This document shows, in pieces, positions 23,847-64,000 of a stretch of 64,000 nt of DNA. The position numbers were made by a program, and so were the translations under genes. Position 1 is the stretch's first letter, and every line of letters begins with the position of its first letter. The stretch comes from Amoebidium appalachense (Eukaryota; Ichthyosporea): positions 7,564,001 through 7,628,000 of the forward strand of contig CAVNZM010000007.1 in NCBI GenBank assembly GCA_963693365.1, given 5' to 3'. The notes beneath the pieces were generated by a model that did not search any database, was not told the origin of the DNA, and worked only from the letters and a program-made list of their open reading frames with translations.

Positions 23847-25463
23847 CTCTCTCTCTGTGTGTGTGCGCGCGTGCGTGTGTGTGTGTTGGACGCATCCGTG
23901 TATGTGTGTATGTGTGGAGGGTGGGGGAGGGAGGGGGGGGGGGGGGGGGGGGAGAGGGGGTGGTGTGCTTGTTAGGCAGGAGGTGTGGTGGAGAGTTTGG
24001 GGGGAGGGGAGGAGCTGGTGTGTGTTGTGGGGGGGGGGAGGGGGGGGGGGGGTCTTTGGTAATGCCCGTCCGGTTTAGTCAAGTGGGCATGCTGTTCTTT
24101 TGTGCTCTACGCCTGCGGGCAGCTGTCGTGAAGTTCATTTTTGCTGGATGTTGGGTGGTTAAGGTTGCAGGTGTGTTGCCTTATGGCATGCATGCTTCCA
24201 TGGTCACTGATCCATTTCTTGGTTGGATAAACCTCCCTCTCCCTCCAATCCCCCCTCCCCCCCCCCCCCCCCCTCCCCCCTCCTCCCCCCCCCCCCCCCC
24301 CCCACTTGGGCCCTCCCTGAGGATGGGCTCTGCTTATGATGCATACTGTGCACATGGCTGATGTTGCATACTTGAATGTTTGCCTTTGCATGTGTCCTGC
24401 ACCATGCTTCTCGTCGTGTATGCGTACTTCGTACCGTGTTCCGCATTCAAACCCCCCCCACCCCCCCCCCCCTGGGAAAACCCCTCTCACCACCGTCACC
24501 ACCACCTCATGCCCTCGATACCCCCCCCCCCCCCCCCCCCCCCCTCCCCTCCCGTTCCTTCCCATCCCCCCCCCCCTCTTGTCCCTCCCCACCCTCCCCA
24601 CCCCTCCCCCCACGCATGTTGCATGTCCTCTGTTTGTTCGTTTTTGCACAACCTTCATAATGATTACATGCTCCGTGTTTTTCTTGTTTATCATCTTTGT
24701 AGTTCATACTGTGTAACACAATTTTTTGCTCTGCCGGTGTCTGATACCCCTCTCTAATGTAATAGAAGACCGAATAATCAAGCAACACGCTTGTGGAAGT
24801 GGGGGCAGAAGCTGGGAGGTGGGGGGGGGGGGGGGGGGTTTGAGTTAATACTACAAAGATCGATAAGCCTAATTAATATGGGTGGTTGGGACTTGACAGG
24901 TTGGGCTGGGTCTGTACGGAGCCCAACGATTGGGCGATCTACTGGCAACCAACACGACACTACTGTCTGCATTCCTCTTTAAGAACGAACTGGGTGACGA
25001 TGGGTTAAAGATGATTGCAAATGGGTTAAAGGTGAACAGGCGGTTCAGCAAGATTAACCTATGTCAGAATGAAATCGGACCCTTGGGAGCTGGATATTTG
25101 GCGAAAGTTGTGAAGGAATGCGATAACTTATTGCACATTGACATCAACAACAATTTCATTGGGGATGAAGGGGCGGAAGCGATGGCGTTAGCAATGTGTG
25201 ATAATAAGACGTTGAGAGAGCTGAGCATGTGGAACAACGGAATTACTGAGAGAGGCGCGATGGCGCTGATTGGAGCGTTAAAACTTAACCTGAGGCACTC
25301 ATTGGTCAAGGTGAATTTGCGTCCGGGGGGAGCCAATAGCAACAGGGTGTCTCAAGAAACACTAAAAATTATCGAGGGGTTGCTTGTACCGAGGTCGGAT
25401 GGCGACTTTTTGGACGGGTTGGAGGAGGGAGAGGAGGGGGCTGGATGGTTGTTTAGTGCCTAA
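22408..25463 (+). CDS. Ankyrin plus RNI-type leucine-rich-repeat protein (2 exons, 383 aa)
   Basis: Exons 22408-22995 and 24900-25463 join in phase 0 (DARK|VGLGLYGAQ). Exon 1 begins with a Ser/Thr/Pro-rich leader, then about two ankyrin-like repeats (FDLAWRGNVEQLIECLQEET and TLMYVAALCGNGEMLRSLFA, about residues 40-115) and a Lys-rich linker. Exon 2 encodes four to five LRRs of the NLRC3/RNI class, with units such as NNFIGDEGAEAMALAM and NNGITERGAMALIGAL, and an acidic tail (DGLEEGEEGAGWLFSA). No kinase, NACHT or TIR domain is present, so this is probably a scaffold or interaction protein. ATG 22408 is the first in-frame Met; the open frame extends upstream without one. The 1.9 kb intron holds (CA)n, (CT)n and one copy of the dispersed intronic repeat. 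Confidence 0.85.
24319..24451 (+). repeat. Intronic dispersed repeat, copy in ankyrin-LRR intron
   Basis: Begins GAGGATGGGCTCTGC, runs through CTTGAATGTTTGCC and GTACTTCGTAC, and ends GCATTCAAACCCC joined to poly-C. It is almost identical over about 100 bases to the reverse complement of 30243-30348 in a DENR intron. It lies in the sense orientation of its host gene. Confidence 0.85.
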
Positions 25464-26728
25464 GTAGAGGCAATGGAAATGGTGAAATTTAGCATGGACC
25501 CCCCCCCCCCTCCCCCCTCCACACACACACACACACACACAAGACAGGCACGCGCACACATTAAATGCACGCATACACGTGCGCGCTCACATACACACCT
25601 GCACCACACACTTACACCAAACCTACGTACGTGTACACTTTCTATATGGACGTCTGGATCCGAACGCTGTTCAAATATTCAATTATTCGGAGGGTGTTGG
25701 TGTGTTGTGGGTGGGGAGAAGGGATGATATTGTTGATTGATTCTTAGTATGAATAATTGTACCGGTAGATGACAGGTGAGAGCACGTATCATGTACATAG
25801 AATGAGCGGGCTGGTATTATACACGTAAATGTTATAGTAACTTTATCGAATGTGCGCGAAATATGCATGTCATACGTAATGCAGATCTAGAATGTCAATG
25901 ATTTTTTTATTAAATGTGTGAATGTACGCTTCAAATTTATGATCGAATGTTACTAGCTGTGCAGTTCTGTTCTCCATGAACATACAGGAAACCTGTAACA
26001 GTTGTACCGAAATTCGAATTTCAAATCCCAAGATCCGGTTCTTAGGATAGATATATGCCCCATGCAGGGATACACCTAAAAACGCAACGAATAAGCACAT
26101 GCCATACGAAGATAGTAGGGGCACGAACTTCACGAAGACACGAAGATAGTGCCCCTACTATCTTCGAATGGCATGCGCTTATTCGTTGCGTTTTTAGGTG
26201 TATTCTGATTGTGTTTCTGTTAAATCTTTGTTTATACCTTGTATCATGTGTATTCTATCTGAGTCAGCCGAAAACCAGCGGCTTTCATCGTTTATGCTGC
26301 CAGGCACAAACAAATTTCAAACATAGACACATGTGGTAGTACTCAGTACATACATCAATCATACATCTTGCTTGAGTGATATTATGTTGAATATATCTCT
26401 CACCATGTGTGTAACTGCTTTACCAAGCCCCACCAAAAAATCCCACAAGTAAAATTCTAGGTTGTGTTGTCCTAATATAGATCTAGACCGTTTTCATTGC
26501 ATTGTGTGCTATTATTGGTGTAATGTAATATAGATCATATCTGTGCATGGTCTTGATCACAGCAACCCAGAACGGGGTGTTCCAGAAACCATAAAGCACT
26601 GTGACATATAAATGCGCATACCACACACACACCTGTACACTTTAAAAAAAAAAAAAGAAGAAGAAGGAAAGCAAGAAATTTATCAATAGGAATTAGGAAA
26701 TTCCCCACAAAGACTTCTCACACGGCCA
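25464..26728. other. Spacer between convergent genes
   Basis: Separates the 3' ends of the ankyrin-LRR gene (+) and DENR (-). It holds poly-C plus (CA)n at about 25500-25540, a foldback element at 26071-26202, and otherwise AT-richer complex sequence with no exon I can support. Confidence 0.6.
26071..26202. repeat. Foldback (hairpin) element, 54-bp arms
   Basis: The left arm 26071-26124 (starting TACACCTAAAAACGCAACG) is the reverse complement of 26149-26202 with about two mismatches, around a 24-base loop. The size and shape match a MITE or other foldback element. Confidence 0.85.
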
Positions 26729-33510
<6,782 letters not shown>

Positions 33511-33981
33511 GGTAAGGTTGTGTAACTAAACAATAATGTCTTCTTTCTGTTATTAAGTTAAAAGTTTTCTCTTTCTCGCTCTCTTGGTCATTCTGGATCC
33601 CGGTCCCGTGGAAGAGTAGTCTATACAAAGTTATCCAGTGTATACTCTATGTGCACTGATCAACTAAGTGGCTTACTGACACATTTGACGTCATAGGAGT
33701 GCTTGATTTTCGATTGTATGAGTCATACTTGCGCAAGTTGATGCGCGTTCAACCAATCATTTGCGGTTTCGGTTTTTGGTGACGTAGGCGTTGCCCGCCG
33801 CAGAAAAACACCAAACATCAAAAAACCTTTGAGGGGGGAGAGCTGAACTGAGGACAAGTGTAAGATTTTATGCAGTTATTTGAAGGTGGTCAATGTTTTT
33901 GGGAGGTTTATTTAGATTGCCAGCGGATCAGATATATTAGTGTGATAGTGTTTTGCCTGGTAACCAGGTTTCTTTTTCACC
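33511..33981. promoter_or_regulatory. Shared divergent promoter of DENR and PSMC5
   Basis: Only 471 bases separate the two start codons. The stretch is free of the simple repeats that fill the flanks. It has a perfect palindromic CRE (TGACGTCA) at 33686-33693, a half-site-like TGACGTAG at 33780-33787 and CCAAT at 33753-33757. Together these suggest a bidirectional housekeeping promoter, although no TATA box is convincing. Confidence 0.6.
33686..33693. promoter_or_regulatory. CRE palindrome TGACGTCA
   Basis: An exact match to the CREB/ATF bZIP site, 176 bases upstream of the DENR start and 288 upstream of the PSMC5 start. The function is inferred from metazoan and plant bZIP factors. Confidence 0.5.
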
Positions 33982-43367
<9,386 letters not shown>

Positions 43368-43924
43368 TTTATGTGCTTGCTTTTTTTTATTATGTCATTG
43401 TGGTGTTATTGTGTTGTTCTTATGTAAGAGCTTTTGTGTTTTGTTTTCCTGTGTTTGCATGTGCTGTGTGTTTGTTTGTGTACATGGATATTTTTCGGAA
43501 TCGCCCTTTCCTGGATTTTTGTTAGTATTTACTAATCTGGCTTGTGCTTTGCCTTTCGAATTGGTGGGCGGTGTGTGTGTTTGAAATAAGTTTAAACGGA
43601 AGACAGTGATATTAAAGGGATGTTTTCTGTTTGTTTGTTTGTTTGTTTTTGTTTTTTTTACCTTATAGTGTTAGATGGTTCGATCCCAGTCAAGATTGCT
43701 TCATTTCAGTATGGATAGGCGAAGTGTTTCTTCTCTGCCCAGATGCATTCCGTAAACACAAATAAAACTTCGTAAAGATGAACTCAAACTTGCAACCACC
43801 ACCACCAACGCACAGATTCAGATATACAAACCAACTTCCCGCACACAACATCCGACGCTCTCGTTTCACGACCCCACCTTTCCCACCACCCCCTCCCTGC
43901 CCCCCCCCCCCCCTCCCCCCCCCC

Positions 43925-43974
<50 letters not shown>

Positions 43975-44006
43975 CACACTCACACTCCTTCCCCCCCCCC
44001 CCTCCG

Positions 44007-44044
<38 letters not shown>

Positions 44045-44292
44045 ACATGTACACGGGCTCAGGTCCAAGATCAGAAGGTAGCCCTTGCATGATCCCGGCG
44101 GGGGAGGGCCTCAGAGCTCGAGGGAAATCTCAAATAATGGACAGTCGGTGCGTGCGGCAGTAGGTATAGTACAATCATATGATATGTGCCACCACCTTAA
44201 AGTGTGATGGTTGATGGTGTTCATATATGGGCCAGTCAGTGCCTCCTAGGCCTTCAGCCACAGCTAGCCAGCCCCTGCCCTTCCTCCTCTCC

Positions 44293-44333
<41 letters not shown>

Positions 44334-45229
44334 GGGGGCCTACTGATCAAGCACACAAAACCACGTGTACTCGCAGTGCGTACGTAAGCAATTGTAAGAG
44401 TGATTACAAACCGACAACCAAAACACAAAAAACAGCTCCTATACCACACCCAGCCACACGGATACGCCATGCCGTGGCACATGCATCCACATGATACGTG
44501 CACCGTACATGTACGTCAGTACCGTGACGTCTCCGAGAATCCCATGCAGCATGTGCATAACGCGTAGTTCACACACATCGATCTAAACACACATTCTGCT
44601 GTGGATGTGGTTCTTAAACAGAACAGTATATTTTTTGTGTGTGTGCATAAGATATTTTCACATTTTTATCAAGCTGCATTTGGCTTTTTTGCAAATGCAC
44701 ATTTTAAAAACGCTGCACACTCAATACACCCAACTGTTTGGTTAGAGGGAGCCTCAGCCAATCACAGAAGCAAGCGACTCAGCGATCTATTACGCAACAT
44801 TTTTTGGGGTCGCATTCCAGAGATTAGATTATACTAAGCTAGCATTATGATTGTTCTAAATATTGTTTTAACCCATAGACAGTTTAATATAAGTACCTCA
44901 CCTACTTTTGTCATGAGCAAGTTATACCGCTCGGACCTGATGATGTAACCCGGCCAAGACCCTGAGTCACCGTAGGCTAGCAGCGTATATAACGTCCCCT
45001 TCATCAAGACCATGAAGTAAATGCTCACGCAACTATCAAAGGCAGAAAATTTTGAAGTTTGGAGGCAGACCTTTTTATTTTCTACCAGCCAAAATCTGCA
45101 GCTGCGTGACGGCTTTTTTGTATCAACGTCAAGCGGTTTTTGCGCGTTTGTGCTGAACGGTTTGCACTTTCACGTTCTATTTCAGCAATTGCCAAATTGC
45201 AGGAAGTTTTTTCTGAGTTATTACCGGAA
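43368..45229. other. Spacer between PSMC5 and the RBR gene
   Basis: Contains the PSMC5 3' UTR, a candidate AATAAA at 43761-43766, poly-C/(CA)n/(CT) repeats at 43900-44050 and poly-C at 44295-44332. Bases 44340-45229 are mostly complex and may hide the true 5' exon of the RBR gene, but I could not identify one with matching phase. Confidence 0.55.
43761..43766 (+). terminator. Candidate poly(A) signal AATAAA for PSMC5
   Basis: AATAAA 394 bases after the PSMC5 stop. Called on position only. Confidence 0.4.
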
Positions 45230-49149
<3,920 letters not shown>

Positions 49150-49990
49150 GCCAATCAAAATTAGGGCTTCTGTGGAGTTGCACACGTGCAGTGTTTGTCA
49201 TGAGTCAAAGGACTTATAAACATGTCTTCTACTTTCTGTCGATGGCTACATGCGCACACTGCTGCGTATAGTGGACTTCCCCCATTCCCCCCAGCTCATC
49301 ATCGAGTTTTTTCGAATATCCCTGCCAACGTTAGCCGCCTCATGGTAGTCACATTGTATGATAATAGCTGGCGGGAGTCTTTTTCTTTGTATGATAATAG
49401 CTGGCGGGAGTCTTTTTAAAGGGTGTATGATGTAAATAGTTGGAACGAATGAAATCTCGGCGGTCCAGTGTCGGTTTGTTGCGTCTGCCATGTTTCGTCC
49501 TCGTAGACGTCTCAGGTCGTGATGTACGGTGGTATATAAAATAAGACTATTGGGAACCAATTGGCTGCAAGTTAAAAAGTTAACGACTATGGGGATATTT
49601 ATGGGTATGTCACGGACGTGTGTGTGCAATGTGTATTTTATCGTATTTGAATTTTATTCTTGGGTTCCCCCCCCCTAAATTTATTTTTTCCCCCCCGTTG
49701 GAACCGAATGTTAATAATGACTGCCATGAACAGAGGATTGAAAAGACACCAATCTTTCCAACTACAACAGAACCTTGGTTTGTAAACAATTGAAGAGGCA
49801 TTGTGGCTTTAGTTTGCTCTGCTGTGTAAACATACACAAACACATACCGGGGTCGTTAATGATTGGCCCAGATTGAATGAGAGCATATGCATTCTGTTGT
49901 ACTAAAAGGAAGCGCCAATATTGATAATACTATCGCATTGAGGCGTGAGAGCTCCAACACAATTACGCAGCGCTTATGTCCCCAGCCCCC

Positions 49991-50023
<33 letters not shown>

Positions 50024-50908
50024 AGCCCCCTCCTCCTTCTCTTCCCCCAAACCCCTCACAACACACACGTGCGCGTGTGCGCACGCACACACACAGACGT
50101 ACACACACACACACGCACACACACACACATACACAGCTACCTCCGACCCTACAGCCAATACGTAATAACTTGGATAGCCATTCCGCAACCCACGCTCATA
50201 ACTCGGTGTCCCAGCAGACAGGCACGTGCATTTGATTTTGAGTCCCCCCCCCCCCCCCCCCCCTCCCCCCCCCCCAAACACCGGAGAGAGCAGCAGCCAA
50301 TATACGTACACTGATCCCCCCCCCCCCCCCCTTCCCACGTCTCAGTGAGGGGTTTTTAGACTCTCGTGTCTGCCCTGGTGCCTTCTGCGTGATCAACATA
50401 AGAAGGTACAATATACCAAATGTCATCGCGCCTATCAAATTTGGTTGAGTCATCAAAATTTAAGCGTATTTCGCTAAAACTCAACAACAGCAATGAATAT
50501 GTTCTCATTTTGAGTGCTGTCTCCCTGCGGCTCCTCTGACATACTTTGTGCATGCGCCAGTTACCGGAAGATGCCATTCACGGGTAATCGTTTTTTTTCG
50601 TTCCACGCAGGGAGGGAGGGGGAGGGGGAGGGGGGGAGGGGAGGGGGGAGGGGGGGGGGTTGTTGTTGTTGTCCCTACACATCATCATAAGAAAAGGGAA
50701 TGTTCAAGTATTTTGGATGGTTTGTATTTCGTGGCCTTGTATTGGCTATGCAACCTACTGTCTGAATGCAATGCCCGGGCACCCCTAAAGCGCTTAGGCC
50801 TTTTCTTTGGTTACAATATCGGTAGTAGAGGCTAAGTTATCTATATTCCTAATATGCAATCCCTTCCCCAGACTCTCTCATAGTAGAATATGGTTGATTT
50901 CAACCTTA

Positions 50909-50940
<32 letters not shown>

Positions 50941-50964
50941 GCCCTCAACCCAACACTACCACCA

Positions 50965-51002
<38 letters not shown>

Positions 51003-51491
51003 CCCCCCTCCTCTCTCCCTCAACGCACCACTACCACCATCACACACACACACACCACCACCACCACCACCAACCGCACACACAAACAAAATTTCAAGCA
51101 CACCCATGACAAAACAACCACACGGAAACAGATGTGCTGCAAAATGCTAAATACGTTTCTTGCCTGTTGTACATGCTGACTTTTAAGCCCCGTAATTAAC
51201 CATCGCCATTATGACTTCTTATAACTAATGTCAATGGAAGGAGATAAGACTAATATATCATAGCTGATGCCTCTAGCCATATGGGCTGCAAATGGTAGTA
51301 AAAAATACTCTAGTAAGGTTACAACTATGTAGATACAGTACCATACATGTTAAAGAATATAATTACGTGTGCTAACACACGTTATGCACTGCCTAATCAA
51401 AGCACAATCAGAGGTAAACCAATACTCTCTTGTGGGTATTTGATATGCAGAAAGTACATGTTAAGTATAGGGGAGGGGGAGGGGTTCGTGT
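49150..51491. other. Spacer between convergent RBR and SMC6 genes
   Basis: Holds the 3' ends of both genes, a 33-base tandem duplication (49354-49417), poly-C tracts at 49986-50023, 50244-50275, 50911-50938 and 50967-50999, and a CA/TG-rich block at 50060-50140. I see no exon or RNA gene. Confidence 0.6.
49354..49417. repeat. 33-base tandem duplication
   Basis: TTGTATGATAATAGCTGGCG plus GGAGTCTTTTT occurs twice in a row, about 200 bases after the RBR stop. The copies are essentially identical, so the duplication is recent. Confidence 0.9.
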
Positions 51492-63645
<12,154 letters not shown>

Positions 63646-64000
63646 CTGCGTGCATGGTTTGGATTAGTATATGACACCGTAGGATGTGATCGTTGAAACA
63701 ATGCAATATGGCACAGGGTGTCTCCCAAAACTATGCATGTGTTAGTTATCAACCAGTCGCTACAGGTATATGACGTGTGTGTGTGTCTGTGGGTGATGGT
63801 GGTTGTGGTGGTGGTGGGGCGGGGGGGGGGGGGGGGGGGGGGGAAGGGGAAGGAGGGAAGGAGGAGGGGAGGGGGGGGGGGGGGGGGGGGGGATTAGTTG
63901 GTACTAAGATCACCGATATGGGATGCGTGAGTTTCCATGTGTGCCTGTGTGTGGGTGTTTATATTTGGTCCCCGTGTGCATGCTTGCGCGCATGTGTGTG
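63646..64000 (-). other. SMC6 intron reaching the window edge
   Basis: On the minus strand this is the intron before the first visible SMC6 exon. It holds two poly-G runs near 63820-63890 and TG-rich sequence. I see no further exon. Confidence 0.6.

Overview
The window is nuclear DNA from an intron-rich eukaryote, most likely a single-celled protist or alga. The lineage cannot be fixed from this sequence alone. Every multi-exon gene I could rebuild uses GT-AG introns, and the conserved housekeeping products (Rpt6, DENR, SMC6) are typical eukaryotic proteins. Exons are short (20 to 588 bases) and of normal composition. They sit in introns and spacers saturated with (CA/TG)n, (CT/GA)n, poly-C/poly-G and poly-A/poly-T tracts. 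Most long open frames in the window are translations of these repeats and are not genes.

Layout, left to right. Bases 1-5953 hold a non-LTR retrotransposon on the minus strand (2903-5953, endonuclease remnant plus reverse transcriptase) and an inverted pair of about 278-base element tails (45-322 and 2550-2826). From 6314 to 12934 is a seven-exon nucleotide-sugar transporter (+, SLC35A type, 327 aa). From 14204 to 20607 is an eight-exon secreted Ala/Pro-rich protein with exon-encoded repeats (+, about 302 aa). From 22408 to 25463 is a two-exon ankyrin plus leucine-rich-repeat protein (+, 383 aa). From 33510 down to 26729 is DENR, the translation re-initiation factor (minus, nine exons, 194 aa). 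Divergent from it, sharing a 471-base promoter region with a perfect CRE, is PSMC5/Rpt6, a 26S proteasome ATPase (33982-43367, +, 11 exons, 416 aa). From 45230 to 49149 is an RBR-like ubiquitin ligase with six CCHC zinc knuckles (+, five exons) that carries a one-base frameshift. From 63645 down to 51492 is the C-terminal half of SMC6 (minus, 14 exons in the window, 445 aa); its 5' half lies beyond the right edge. I rebuilt 49 introns in total.

The genes do not form a pathway. Two unrelated genes touch ubiquitin-proteasome biology (Rpt6 and the RBR protein). The most interesting signals are in the introns. A family of about 100-140 base repeats beginning GATGGGCTCTG and/or ending GTACTTCGTAC...GCATTCAAACCCC occurs in the introns of four genes on both strands, always in the sense orientation, like introner elements. 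In one copy the tail has expanded into a nine-unit minisatellite. Other signals are foldback elements (26071-26202, 46022-46145 and a 531-base TTAA-bounded element in an SMC6 intron), sense-strand poly-C just after many GTA-type splice donors, and recurrent C(n)A(n) composite tracts.
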